A stretch of DNA of 64,000 nt, from positions 409,501 through 473,500 of the forward strand of contig NZ_CP136709.1 of assembly GCF_032926325.1 (NCBI RefSeq), given 5' to 3'. Within the stretch, counting starts at the first letter, position 1. Each line of letters begins with the position of its first letter. A program made the position numbers and the translations under genes. Under the pieces are notes generated by a model. The model made no database searches. It saw nothing but the letters and a program-made list of their open reading frames with translations, and was not told where the DNA came from. Positions 25,109 to 33,809 of the stretch are shown in pieces. Source of the DNA: Aestuariibaculum lutulentum. GTDB lineage: Bacteria > Bacteroidota > Bacteroidia > Flavobacteriales > Flavobacteriaceae.

Positions 25109-25172
25109 CTGTTAGATTTTATGGGTTTTAAGACAGATGTAACTCATTCAAAAATATATTAAAAAATTAATT

Positions 25173-25400
25173 TTATAAATCGAAAACCGAAGAGCGCTTG
25201 GTATACAATAAATCCTTGATACGAATCCAAAACGCTAAAAACAAATACAATGCAAAACCAAATCCTAAAGTAACAAAAGTTAGATACATAAACGATATTC
25301 TCACCACTTTAGCTCGTATGCCTAAACGATCGGCAATACGCTGACAAACGTAATACCCATGCTTTTGAAAAAACAATAATGGTTTGTAAACTGTATTCAT
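25173..25400 (-). CDS. PspC domain protein
   Basis: A 75-residue inner-membrane protein matching the PspC domain, named after the phage-shock regulator. It starts with a short cytoplasmic stretch (YYVCQRIADRLGIRAKVVRISFMY) followed by a hydrophobic helix (LTFVTLGFGFALYLFLAFWI). Stand-alone short PspC proteins are frequent in Flavobacteriaceae next to DUF2851 genes. Role unknown, presumably envelope stress or membrane organisation. It has its own promoter, with the -33 element inside the end of the DUF2851 gene. Confidence 0.85.
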   Translation of the reverse strand: MNTVYKPLLFFQKHGYYVCQRIADRLGIRAKVVRISFMYLTFVTLGFGFALYLFLAFWIRIKDLLYTKRSSVFDL

Positions 25401-25485
25401 TTTTTCCTTTTTCTATTTATTAATCCCTGTCGCAATTTAGTTATAAAGTTTGACAAATAAACAATACTATGCCTGTTACGCTTAA

Positions 25486-25513
25486 CAAACCTATACCCCT
25501 TACTCCTATCCAA
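25486..25513 (-). promoter_or_regulatory. Promoter of pspC
   Basis: TTG (25513-25511), 17 bases, TAGGTTTG (25493-25486) on the minus strand fits the Bacteroidota consensus. The -33 triplet lies within the final codons of the upstream gene. The predicted leader is about 80 bases. Confidence 0.6.
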
Positions 25514-26786
25514 TATTTTTCACTATCAATTTATTGCCAATACTACACGCTAAACATTTATTTTTATCGCAATATTCGGTTTTAAGCTGAATGAGCGCCT
25601 GCGACTGGAATGATGATTTGGATATTTTTTTCAAATTATTAAACGCCTCTACAATAGAGTTCTTCTCTGATTTAATTTCTGAAGCTATTCGTAAAACTTC
25701 TTCATCAACCTCTTTTCCTTGTGCCTTTGCATAGCAAAACTTTAAAGGTAACACAGTATTAATAAGCAATAAATCGATGAAAGATTTGGTTAAAACTTTT
25801 GCCGAAGGTTTTGATTCCTTATCGAAAGTGTAGTGCGTTTTCCAAAACTCTGAAGTCGCTACCTTAAACAATTCATAATACTCCTCTACATTATCAATCT
25901 CAATAACTTTTGAAAACAAGGTTTTATGAGTTACGTATAATCCAGCTAATTGCGACAACCGAATGGTTGGAAAATTTAAAGGGCGTAATCTAAAATATTG
26001 TACTGGCAATACCGATTGATTTGTTAAACCGAATTTCTGTTTTAAAAAACGATACTCTTTTACTAAATTTTGATAATAACTACTTTGAATATCCCTTTCC
26101 AATAAACCGGCCTGACCAAAAAATAAAGCTTCAAGAGCGATTTCATGTGTTTGAGATTTCCGTACAACCGAATATTCTACCGACTGCGCCATACTTAAAA
26201 ATGCTTCCCCATTCACTTTAAGTCCGAAATTTTTAGCCAGCATAATAAACAGAACGGCTTCCCAGTCGTTTTTGGTTTCCTCTAAAAGCTTGTGAATGGT
26301 TTTCGATTTGCGCTCTAAACGTTCAAAATACAAACGCTCTAACCAATGACTTAAATCAAAATCGTTAACCGAAGCAAAATCATTTTCACAATTAATCCAC
26401 TTATCTCCTTTCGAAAATAAATTATTATAGCTGCTTAAAGTTTCCTGAGAAATAAAGTCTTTTAAAACCAAAGTTGGAATACTGGTGTTGTTTTTCCTGA
26501 AAATTTCTGTATCATGCTCCCAAACCACATGAAGAATAACATTATCGTAAGCAGGATCTTGCTCATGATTATGCAAATACCAATCGGAAGACTTTACATG
26601 GATTTCTACATTTCCAGCCCAAAGCTGCCCTCCTATTTTTATCTGCGCATTAAAAAAATCTGGGCCAGAGTTTAAATTATGCTCACCAACAGAAGAAATA
26701 AAAACAGGTTCCTTCCGAGTCGTTTTCAACGGACTTAACTGAAACTTTTTATGTTTCCATAAATAATGTAGAAAGTCTTCACGCAT
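25506..26786 (-). CDS. DUF2851 family protein
   Basis: A 426-residue soluble protein matching DUF2851, a family common in Bacteroidota. It begins MREDFLHYLWKHKKFQ. It contains the characteristic SVGEHNLNSGPDFFNAQIKIGGQLWAGNVEIHVKSSDWYLHNH stretch (about 32-75), which looks like a PD-(D/E)XK-type nuclease core (an E in GEHN, D in GPDF, E and K in EIHVKSSDW). It ends with a cysteine cluster CDKNKCLACSIG that could bind a metal. The nuclease idea is inference; no function is established to my knowledge. It is the first gene of a minus-strand series running to the acyl-CoA dehydrogenase. Confidence 0.85.
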   Translation of the reverse strand: MREDFLHYLWKHKKFQLSPLKTTRKEPVFISSVGEHNLNSGPDFFNAQIKIGGQLWAGNVEIHVKSSDWYLHNHEQDPAYDNVILHVVWEHDTEIFRKNNTSIPTLVLKDFISQETLSSYNNLFSKGDKWINCENDFASVNDFDLSHWLERLYFERLERKSKTIHKLLEETKNDWEAVLFIMLAKNFGLKVNGEAFLSMAQSVEYSVVRKSQTHEIALEALFFGQAGLLERDIQSSYYQNLVKEYRFLKQKFGLTNQSVLPVQYFRLRPLNFPTIRLSQLAGLYVTHKTLFSKVIEIDNVEEYYELFKVATSEFWKTHYTFDKESKPSAKVLTKSFIDLLLINTVLPLKFCYAKAQGKEVDEEVLRIASEIKSEKNSIVEAFNNLKKISKSSFQSQALIQLKTEYCDKNKCLACSIGNKLIVKNIG

Positions 26787-26843
26787 ATACTAATGTAAAA
26801 CTTTTTTGACGAAATTTATAACACACATCCCAATTAAAGTTGG

Positions 26844-26851
26844 TAAATTTG
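26844..26851 (+). promoter_or_regulatory. Putative -7 box of the DUF2721 gene
   Basis: TAAATTTG matches TAnnTTTG and lies 18 bases before the ATG. No -33 TTG at the right distance is seen, so support is limited to the -7 element. Confidence 0.4.
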
Positions 26852-26869
26852 AGTAAACATTATATCTCC

Positions 26870-27265
26870 ATGGAAGAATTAACACTTACCACACCAGCAG
26901 TCTTATTTTCAGCTATTTCATTAATCATGTTAGCTTACACCAACCGTTTTTTAGCTTATGCTGCAACCATTAGGGATTTACACAGTAAATATCAAAAAAA
27001 TAAAGACCGTGTGCTCTACGCCCAAATTAAAAACATTAAAACACGATTGTACCTTACCCGATCGATGCAAATTTTTGGCATTAGCAGCTTATTACTTTGT
27101 GTCTTGACTATGTTTTTAATTTACATACAACAACACACGGCTGCCGTTTGGGTCTTCGGAATTGCTTTAATCCTTCTTATTATATCGCTTTCTTTATTGA
27201 TTATGGAAATTCAAATTTCTGTAAAGGCTTTAGAACATCATATTAGTGATATTGAGAAAGAATAG
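26870..27265 (+). CDS. DUF2721 family membrane protein
   Basis: A 131-residue inner-membrane protein with three hydrophobic helices (about 8-24, 65-85 and 90-110) and an amphipathic charged loop between the first two (RDLHSKYQKNKDRVLYAQI). It matches DUF2721, a widespread small membrane family of unknown function. ATG at 26870 was chosen over a TTG ten codons upstream because the TAnnTTTG box lies between them. It is convergent with the LolC/E-like permease gene; a structured element lies in the gap. Confidence 0.8.
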   Translation: MEELTLTTPAVLFSAISLIMLAYTNRFLAYAATIRDLHSKYQKNKDRVLYAQIKNIKTRLYLTRSMQIFGISSLLLCVLTMFLIYIQQHTAAVWVFGIALILLIISLSLLIMEIQISVKALEHHISDIEKE

Positions 27266-27310
27266 TGAATAGTAAAGTATGGTAGCACTTCTCGTTTTTC
27301 ACTTTTGTTT

Positions 27311-27386
27311 GCGTTAGGGGTTGAAGCGGTATCCTTTTGCTTTTGCAAAAGATATAGCTGAAGACCCGACCCGAAGGGTAACGCCC
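27311..27386 (+). ncRNA. Structured intergenic element (possible flavobacterial RNA motif)
   Basis: About 76 bases begin GCGTTAGGGGTTGAAGCGGT and end GGGTAACGCCC. The ends pair (GCGTTA 27311-27316 with TAACGC 27379-27384). Inside is a CTTTTGC-TTT-GCAAAAG hairpin (around 27334-27351), then GATATAGC and CCCGACCCGAAGGGT, where CCC and GGG can pair. I recall very similar sequences recurring between genes in many flavobacterial genomes, which suggests a conserved structured RNA or repeat. It may correspond to a catalogued motif such as Flavo-1, but I cannot confirm that. It lies between two convergent genes. Confidence 0.55.
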
Positions 27387-27389
27387 AAA

Positions 27390-28625
27390 TTATTCGAACC
27401 TAATAGCTTTAACCGGAGATATTCTGGTAATGATGTAAGACGGCACCAATAACATAAACAAACACAGAAGAAGGGTGCCAATGTTTAAGGCTAAAATATA
27501 TCCTACATTAATATAAACTGGTGCTTCGGTTACGTAATAAACACTTGGGTCTAACGGAAATAATTTCAAATATTTTTGAGCCAGAAGAAGTGTTAAACCA
27601 ATTAGATTTCCCCAGAATAACCCCAAAAGAATGAGGTAACTGGCATTAAATAAAAATAGTTTTCTAATACTCCAGTTATTACTCCCCAAGGCTTTTAAAA
27701 TACCGATCATTTGTGTACGCTCCAGAATTAAAACCAGCAATGCGGTTATCATATTAATGCCTGCTACTAAAATCATGATTCCAATGATACCATAGATATT
27801 GGTATCGAAAATACCTATCCACTCAAAAATAGAAGCGTACTTATCGGTTATCGTCTGACTATTTAAAGTAGATGGTGTGTTCTGATAAATTTCTATACCC
27901 TTTTGCTGAATTTGATTATAATCATCAATAAAAACTTCGAAATTACCAACCTGATCTTCATCCCATTTATTGATACGTTGAATGTGTCTAATATTCCCAA
28001 TTAAATACTGGGCATCTAAATCCTGAAAACCGGAATTATAAATACCTACAATATGGAAGGTTATAATATTTGGCAACTTTTCCGGGTCGTCCTTTGGGAA
28101 TACCATTTGAAATTTATCGCCTAACTTAAACTTTAATCGATTGGCCAGATATTCAGAGATTAAAACTTCTTCACTCCATTTCTTTGTAAAATTTGGTAAT
28201 TGCCCCTCAATTAAAAAGTCCTTAAAATACTCCCAATCGTAATCGGCTCCCACGCCTTTAAGATAAGCACCTTCAAAATCGGTTTCGGTACGAATCACAC
28301 CAAATTTTGCCGCCACGGCCTGCACATGTTTTACACCTTCAACCGAAGTAAACTCTGGATAAAAATCTTGATGTTTAGAAATAGGATACAGACTCTCCTG
28401 CGAATTATTGCTATCGTAATTGGTAATCGTTACATGCCCATTAAAGGCCACCACCTTATCTCGTATTTTTTGCTGAAGCCCAATACCGGTTGCAATGGCG
28501 ATCATCATCACTACAATTCCAATGGTAATTGCCGCTATACCAATTTTTATTATTGGTGCCGATACACTACTTTTATACGCTTTGCTACCAATAATGCGTT
28601 TAGCTATAAAATACTCGTAATTCAA
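27390..28625 (-). CDS. LolC/LolE-type ABC transporter permease
   Basis: A 411-residue inner-membrane permease of the FtsX/MacB superfamily. One N-terminal helix (about 27-50) is followed by a large periplasmic domain (51-270) and three C-terminal helices (about 278-300, 325-350 and 375-400). The opening NYEYFIAKRIIGSKAYKSSVS and the helix IGIAAITIGIVVMMIAIATGIGLQQKIRDKV are typical of lipoprotein-release permeases. No ATPase gene is adjacent, as is usual in Flavobacteriaceae. The start codon is TTG at 28625; no in-frame ATG occurs until about codon 40, inside the helix. Only 8 bases separate it from the divergent namZ-like gene. Confidence 0.88.
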   Translation of the reverse strand: MNYEYFIAKRIIGSKAYKSSVSAPIIKIGIAAITIGIVVMMIAIATGIGLQQKIRDKVVAFNGHVTITNYDSNNSQESLYPISKHQDFYPEFTSVEGVKHVQAVAAKFGVIRTETDFEGAYLKGVGADYDWEYFKDFLIEGQLPNFTKKWSEEVLISEYLANRLKFKLGDKFQMVFPKDDPEKLPNIITFHIVGIYNSGFQDLDAQYLIGNIRHIQRINKWDEDQVGNFEVFIDDYNQIQQKGIEIYQNTPSTLNSQTITDKYASIFEWIGIFDTNIYGIIGIMILVAGINMITALLVLILERTQMIGILKALGSNNWSIRKLFLFNASYLILLGLFWGNLIGLTLLLAQKYLKLFPLDPSVYYVTEAPVYINVGYILALNIGTLLLCLFMLLVPSYIITRISPVKAIRFE

Positions 28626-28633
28626 AATTATAT

Positions 28634-29887
28634 ATGCGATTTAATGTTTTCAAAAATACAGTTTTATTATTTGTTTTAGTCATGATTTCCTGTGCGAATA
28701 AAAAAGGTGATAAAAAGCCCGAACATTTGCCCTCAGAACAAACAGAAAAACAGGAGATTCTGAAACATGTTCAGAATGCCAACACTATAATTGTTGGCGC
28801 CAATCAAACTGAAAACTACTTACCACTCCTACAAGAGAAACGTATTGGCATTGTCGCCAACCAAACCTCTGTTATTTTTAAAACGGATAATTCATATACG
28901 CATCTGGTTGACTCTTTAGCTGCTTTAAAAGTTAATGTGAAAACCGTTTTTGCACCAGAACACGGCTTTAGAGGTCAGGCTGATGCCGGCGAGCACGTTA
29001 AAGACGGTATCGATAAAAAAACCGGGATTCCTATTATTTCACTTTATGGTGATAACAAAAAACCAAAACCGGAACAACTTAACAATTTAGACTTGGTTAT
29101 TTTCGATATTCAGGATGTTGGTGCCCGTTTTTACACGTACATCTCCACCTTGCATTATGTTATGGAAGCCTGTGCCGAACAAAATATTCCTGTGCTTATT
29201 TTAGATCGACCAAACCCAAACGGACACTATATTGACGGGCCCACTTTAGACATTAAAAACAAAAGCTTTGTGGGCATGCATCCTATTCCTGTTGTTCACG
29301 GTATGACCATTGGGGAATATGCAAAAATGATTAATGGAGAACAATGGCTTGAAAAAGGTATTCAATGTGAATTAAATGTAATTCCTGTCAAGAATTATAC
29401 ACATCAAACACCTTACAGCCTACCTATTAAACCGAGTCCGAATTTACCAAATGAGGTAGCTATTAATCTCTACCCAAGTCTTTGCTTTTTTGAAGGCACA
29501 AACGTTAATGCCGGTCGCGGAACTAATAATCAATTTCAGGTTTTTGGCAGTCCGTTTTTAAATTCTGAAGTCTTTAAATATAGTTACACTCCAAAATCTA
29601 ACGAAGGGGCAAAATACCCAAAACATGAAAACAAATTATGTTACGGCATGAATCTAACGCAAACTCAACCTTTAAATCATTTAAATCTACAATGGCTGAT
29701 TAAGGCTTATCAGAACACAAAAGACAAGTCTGCCTTTTTCAACAATTTCTTTATTAAATTGGCTGGAACCGATAAACTTCAGCAACAAATTGAAGCCGGT
29801 TTAACTAATGAAGCTATTGAAGCTACTTGGCAAAACGATTTAATTAAATTCAAACAAACACGAAAAAAGTATCTCCTTTATAATTAA
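28634..29887 (+). CDS. DUF1343 / NamZ-type exo-beta-N-acetylmuramidase lipoprotein
   Basis: A 417-residue lipoprotein (signal ending LVMISC, lipid cysteine at 20) of the DUF1343 family. Characterised members (NamZ, glycoside hydrolase family 171) release N-acetylmuramic acid from peptidoglycan fragments. Conserved segments include KRIGIVANQTSV, FAPEHGFRGQADAGEHV (with a conserved Glu), DLVIFDIQDVGARFYTY, LDRPNPNG and CFFEGTNVNAGRGT. It is followed after 5 bases by a LACTB-like serine hydrolase, suggesting a two-gene peptidoglycan-turnover operon. Predicted location: periplasm, lipid-anchored. Confidence 0.88.
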   Translation: MRFNVFKNTVLLFVLVMISCANKKGDKKPEHLPSEQTEKQEILKHVQNANTIIVGANQTENYLPLLQEKRIGIVANQTSVIFKTDNSYTHLVDSLAALKVNVKTVFAPEHGFRGQADAGEHVKDGIDKKTGIPIISLYGDNKKPKPEQLNNLDLVIFDIQDVGARFYTYISTLHYVMEACAEQNIPVLILDRPNPNGHYIDGPTLDIKNKSFVGMHPIPVVHGMTIGEYAKMINGEQWLEKGIQCELNVIPVKNYTHQTPYSLPIKPSPNLPNEVAINLYPSLCFFEGTNVNAGRGTNNQFQVFGSPFLNSEVFKYSYTPKSNEGAKYPKHENKLCYGMNLTQTQPLNHLNLQWLIKAYQNTKDKSAFFNNFFIKLAGTDKLQQQIEAGLTNEAIEATWQNDLIKFKQTRKKYLLYN

Positions 29888-29892
29888 AGACC

Positions 29893-30960
29893 ATGAAATT
29901 ACTGTTTGCCCCTATATTCCTTTTTTCGGTTTTCATAACTGTTGCCCAAACTGAACCAGCAAGGATTCAAAAAGCACAGACCATTGCCAACGACTTCCTG
30001 AAAAAAGAACATATTCCGGGCATGGCGATTTCGGTGTCGCACAACGGTAAATTAATTTGGTCTGAAGGGTTTGGTTATTCTAATCTAAAAACAAAAACAC
30101 CTGTAAAACCAAATGAAACCATTTTTCGAATTGCCAGTATTTCAAAATCGGTTACAGCCGTTACTTTAGGTAAACTCGTTGATGATGGCATCATAGATTT
30201 AAATGAAAGTGTTTACTACTATCTGCCTGACTACCCAGTAAAAAAATACGATTTTACAGTGAAACAACTGGCTGGAAACATCTCCGGTATTCGTCATTAT
30301 AAAAACAATAAAGAATATGCTTTAAATAAAAAAATGGGCATCACAGAAGGACTTAATCTCTTTAAACAGGACCCCTTACTTTGGAAACCAGGAACAAAAT
30401 ACCGATACTCCAGCTTAGGTTTTGTATTATTAAGCGAGGTCATACAAACAGCTGCTAAAATTCCTTTTAAAAATTTAGTATGTGATTCTGTTTTTTCCCC
30501 ACTAAAAATGCATCATACCAGCATGGAATTTTCAGATGCTCCTGTTCAAAACCTAACTAACTTTCATAAGTTAAATATTGCAGGTAAACCTGTAGAATCA
30601 AAACCTGTCTCTAACGAATATAAGGTAGGTGCCGGCGGTTTTCTATCAACATCGGAAGACATAATTTTATTCGGAAATGAATTTATCACGCCTAAAATTA
30701 TTACCCAAAAAACACTCTCCAAACTTACTACCTCGCAACGCCTTGGCAATGGTTATAAAACAGGTTATGGCATGGGACTTTCTATTAGAACATCAATTAA
30801 TAATACACCAAAATACTACCACACAGGTGGCGGCATGGGATCCTCCAGTATTTTATGCGTCTATCCAGATGAAGGAATTGTTATCTGTGTTTTAACCAAC
30901 CTTAGCGGTGTAAGTATGGTAGAATTTGGCAATGCTTTGGAAGAAGTTTTTCTGAAATAA
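29893..30960 (+). CDS. Serine beta-lactamase-like hydrolase (S12 / LACTB-like)
   Basis: A 355-residue exported protein with signal MKLLFAPIFLFSVFITVAQT. It has the S12/class C fold motifs: SISK (Ser82, Lys85), YSS (Tyr172 to Ser174, where Asn is usual) and HTGGG (from His310). The segment SGIRHYKNN is close to LACTB-type proteins, while the preceding LAGNI departs from the usual L-x-x-HTSG. It is more likely a D-Ala peptidase, esterase or peptide hydrolase than a resistance enzyme. The neighbour is a NamZ-type muramidase 5 bases upstream, so it may act on muropeptide stems. Confidence 0.87.
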   Translation: MKLLFAPIFLFSVFITVAQTEPARIQKAQTIANDFLKKEHIPGMAISVSHNGKLIWSEGFGYSNLKTKTPVKPNETIFRIASISKSVTAVTLGKLVDDGIIDLNESVYYYLPDYPVKKYDFTVKQLAGNISGIRHYKNNKEYALNKKMGITEGLNLFKQDPLLWKPGTKYRYSSLGFVLLSEVIQTAAKIPFKNLVCDSVFSPLKMHHTSMEFSDAPVQNLTNFHKLNIAGKPVESKPVSNEYKVGAGGFLSTSEDIILFGNEFITPKIITQKTLSKLTTSQRLGNGYKTGYGMGLSIRTSINNTPKYYHTGGGMGSSSILCVYPDEGIVICVLTNLSGVSMVEFGNALEEVFLK

Positions 30961-31085
30961 AACCACTAAATAATTTTCATTTAATTTAAAAAATTACAGC
31001 CTTCAAGGAAAACAGCTACAAGCTATAGTTTTAAACTATTCTATTTTATGAAACTTTTAACTGTAACCATCTCTGCTTAGCCTTT

Positions 31086-31112
31086 TTGTTCGCGCAATAC
31101 TTAGTATTTTTG
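31086..31112 (+). promoter_or_regulatory. Promoter of the S46 peptidase gene
   Basis: TTG (31086-31088), 16 bases, TATTTTTG (31105-31112), one base shorter than the usual 17-23 spacing. The ATG is 21 bases downstream. Confidence 0.6.
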
Positions 31113-31133
31113 AAAACTTTTTAAAAATAGCAC

Positions 31134-33224
31134 ATGAAATATTTCAAATTATTTATCCTGTTTATCTGTATTCAGGCTACCGCTCAACAAGGTGGTATGT
31201 GGATTCCTTCTCTTTTAGAAGGCATGAACGAAGCAGAAATAACAAGTTTAGGTGGTAAACTATCAGCTAAAGACATTTACGATGTTAATCAATCAAGCCT
31301 TAAAGATGCCATTGCACATTTTAATGGCGGCTGTACCAGTGAGGTCATTTCCCCGAAAGGACTAATTTTAACCAATCACCACTGTGGTTTTAGTCAAATT
31401 CAATCACATTCTTCATTAGAAAACGATTACCTGAAAAATGGGTTCTGGGCTATGGATTACGATGAAGAATTACCGAATGAAGGTTTATTTGTTGAATTTA
31501 TTGTTCGTATCGAAGATGTGACCAGTCAGGTTCTGGCGGGCGTAACTAAAAATATGACTGAAAAAGAAAAGCAGTCATTAATCGACAAAAACAGCAACAC
31601 TTTACAAACTAAAGTTGAGAAAGAAAGCTGGCAAGACACCAAAGTTAAGTCGTTTTATAATGGCAACCAGTACTTTTTATTTGTTACCGAGCGTTTCGAC
31701 GACGTTCGTTTAGTGGGTGCTCCACCTTCGAGCATTGGTAAATTTGGTAGCGACACCGATAACTGGGTTTTCCCAAGACATACAGGCGACTTTTCTATTT
31801 TTAGAATTTACGCCGATAAAAACAACCGTCCGGCAAAATACAGTAAAGACAACGTACCTTACAAGCCTAAACATTTCTTACCTGTATCTCTAGATGGTAT
31901 TGAAGAAAACGATTTCACTATGGTATTTGGTTTCCCGGGTAAAACCGAAGAATATTTGCCAGCCGTAGCTATCGAGCACATTACACAAGAATTTAATCCA
32001 AGTAATATTGCGATTCGCGAAGCGGCTTTAGGCGTTATCAATGCAAATATGAAAGCCAGCGACGAGGTTCGAATTAAATACGCTGCAAAACAAGCTTCTA
32101 TTGCCAACTATTGGAAAAAATGGGTTGGTGAGAATTTAGGTATCGAAAAATCGAATGCCATTGCTAAACGCAGAGCCTTTGAAGAAAAATTTAAAAAAGC
32201 TCTAAAAAAGAAAGACCTGGAAGACGAATACGGACACATTCTTACCGACTTTGAAAGCCAATACGAAAGCTTTGCCGACGTAAATATCATGCGTCGAAAT
32301 TTTATTGAAGTGTTTTTAACAACTAACGAATTGATGCAAATGACGTTTAGATCATATCAGTTCGAACAAACCATTGCTAGAAATCCTTCCGTTTTAGAAA
32401 AAGCCAAAGCTTCCATAGAAGGAACACTTAAAAAAATTCACAAAAACTACGATGCCAATGTAGACAAAGGTATTTTCGAAGTTGTAATGCCTTTATACAA
32501 AAAAGACCATGTAAATGCTTCAATTTATGAACATACAGCATTCACCAATTTAGATCAGGCTTTAGCTTTATTCGAAGGATCGGTAGAAGAGGTGTTACAA
32601 AAACTAAATAGCGATGCTGCTTATGCCTATGCAAAGCCTATTATTCAGGAATTTTATTCTAAAATAAACCCTGAATTTGAAGAGAAAAACTTAGCTATTT
32701 CGGCATTACAAACCGAGTACATGACGGCTTTAATGACTGCTTTACCAGACGAGCGTTATTTCCCTGATGCCAACAGTACCCTTCGTGTAACATATGGCAA
32801 AGTTAAAGGCTATGCCCCTCGCGATGCCGTTTATTACAACCACATTAGTTACTTAGATGGTATTTTGGAAAAATACGTTCCAGGCGATTACGAGTTTGAT
32901 GTTCCTGAAAAACTAATTGAATTATACAACAACAAAGACTTCGGAAAATATGCCGATAACAACGGTAAAATGCCAGTATGTTTTATAGGAACAAATCATA
33001 CAACCGGAGGAAATTCAGGTAGTCCTGTACTTGATGCTTACGGTAATTTAATTGGTTTAAATTTCGATCGAGTTTGGGAAGGTACCATGAGCGACATGAA
33101 TTACGACCCGGATATTTGCCGAAACATCATGGTCGATGCGCGTTACGTGTTATTTATAGTTGATAAATACGCCAATGCCAAAAGACTTATTAAAGAAATG
33201 AAATTAGTTCATCCTAAAAAATAA
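31134..33224 (+). CDS. S46 family dipeptidyl-peptidase, DPP11 type (Asp/Glu-specific)
   Basis: A 696-residue exported peptidase (signal ending IQATAQ) that removes dipeptides from the N-terminus of oligopeptides in the periplasm. It has the S46 opening GGMWIPSLLE, the catalytic His in LTNHHCG (His83), an Asp in the HTGDF segment (about 219) and the Ser in GGNSGSP (Ser628). Arg646 in FDRVWEG stands 18 residues after the serine, the same spacing as Ser655 and Arg673 of P. gingivalis DPP11, where the Arg selects acidic P1 residues; DPP7-type enzymes have Gly there. It is a single-gene unit with a promoter and terminator. Confidence 0.93.
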   Translation: MKYFKLFILFICIQATAQQGGMWIPSLLEGMNEAEITSLGGKLSAKDIYDVNQSSLKDAIAHFNGGCTSEVISPKGLILTNHHCGFSQIQSHSSLENDYLKNGFWAMDYDEELPNEGLFVEFIVRIEDVTSQVLAGVTKNMTEKEKQSLIDKNSNTLQTKVEKESWQDTKVKSFYNGNQYFLFVTERFDDVRLVGAPPSSIGKFGSDTDNWVFPRHTGDFSIFRIYADKNNRPAKYSKDNVPYKPKHFLPVSLDGIEENDFTMVFGFPGKTEEYLPAVAIEHITQEFNPSNIAIREAALGVINANMKASDEVRIKYAAKQASIANYWKKWVGENLGIEKSNAIAKRRAFEEKFKKALKKKDLEDEYGHILTDFESQYESFADVNIMRRNFIEVFLTTNELMQMTFRSYQFEQTIARNPSVLEKAKASIEGTLKKIHKNYDANVDKGIFEVVMPLYKKDHVNASIYEHTAFTNLDQALALFEGSVEEVLQKLNSDAAYAYAKPIIQEFYSKINPEFEEKNLAISALQTEYMTALMTALPDERYFPDANSTLRVTYGKVKGYAPRDAVYYNHISYLDGILEKYVPGDYEFDVPEKLIELYNNKDFGKYADNNGKMPVCFIGTNHTTGGNSGSPVLDAYGNLIGLNFDRVWEGTMSDMNYDPDICRNIMVDARYVLFIVDKYANAKRLIKEMKLVHPKK

Positions 33225-33250
33225 GATGTAAGGAGAATTAATTAAAAACT

Positions 33251-33282
33251 AAAAAGCGAATCAATTATTTGATTCGCTTTTT
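33251..33282. terminator. Bidirectional terminator between DPP11 and the YkgJ-type gene
   Basis: A perfect 14-base-pair stem AAAAAGCGAATCAA/TTGATTCGCTTTTT. A and T runs at the ends serve both strands. The minus-strand gene's stop codon lies in the loop and its last codons (KKRIK) are in one arm. Confidence 0.88.
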
Positions 33283-33756
33283 CATTTCTTCTACAATATT
33301 ATAAGCTGCCGGACAAATCGCGACATTTTTAATAGTCAAATTTGATATTTGCTGAAACTTCTTTCTATCGGTATGCGGATATTCACGACAGGCTTTCGGG
33401 CGCACGTCATAAATCATACAATAATTATCTGCATCTAAAAACGTACAAGGTACGCTTTGTAAAACATAATCGTTATCACTATCTATTCGTAAATACTGAT
33501 TGATAAACTGCTGCGGTTTCATTTTAAAAAACTTAGAAATACGCTCAATATCTTTATCTGTAAATAAAGGCCCGGTTGTTTTACAGCAATTAGCACACTG
33601 CAAACAGTCGGTACGCTGAAACTCCTCATCATGCAGCTCCTGCATAATATAATCTAAATCCTTTGGTGGCTTACTTTTTAGCTTCTTAAAGAATTTCTTG
33701 TTCTCGTTTTGCTTATCTTTGGCGAGCTTTGGAAGATTTTTAATAATGTCTTGCAT
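33265..33756 (-). CDS. YkgJ family cysteine cluster protein
   Basis: A 163-residue cytosolic protein of the YkgJ (UPF0153) family, which carries conserved cysteines thought to bind zinc or an Fe-S centre. Visible are CLQCANCCKTTGPL (about 53-66) and CTFLDADNYCMIYDVRPKACREYPH (about 100-125), the full family pattern. The N-terminus is lysine-rich. Function unknown. A TAnnTTTG box ends only four bases before the ATG. The gene's 3' end forms part of the convergent terminator. Confidence 0.88.
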   Translation of the reverse strand: MQDIIKNLPKLAKDKQNENKKFFKKLKSKPPKDLDYIMQELHDEEFQRTDCLQCANCCKTTGPLFTDKDIERISKFFKMKPQQFINQYLRIDSDNDYVLQSVPCTFLDADNYCMIYDVRPKACREYPHTDRKKFQQISNLTIKNVAICPAAYNIVEEMKKRIK

Positions 33757-33760
33757 AGTG

Positions 33761-33768
33761 CAAAAATA
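33761..33768 (-). promoter_or_regulatory. Putative -7 box of the YkgJ-type gene, leaderless position
   Basis: TATTTTTG on the minus strand is separated from the ATG by only CACT. If this is the promoter, transcription starts at or inside the first codons. idi shows a similar arrangement (TACTTTTG, TTACACT, ATG). Confidence 0.4.
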
Positions 33769-33809
33769 CGACTTTGAACGAGATGTTGAATCTCATATCC
33801 CATCAACTT

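Noticed and set aside
29893..30960. Serine beta-lactamase as an antibiotic-resistance gene
   Set aside because: The motifs fit the broad S12 family with a LACTB-like segment; YSS replaces YxN and the neighbour is a peptidoglycan enzyme.
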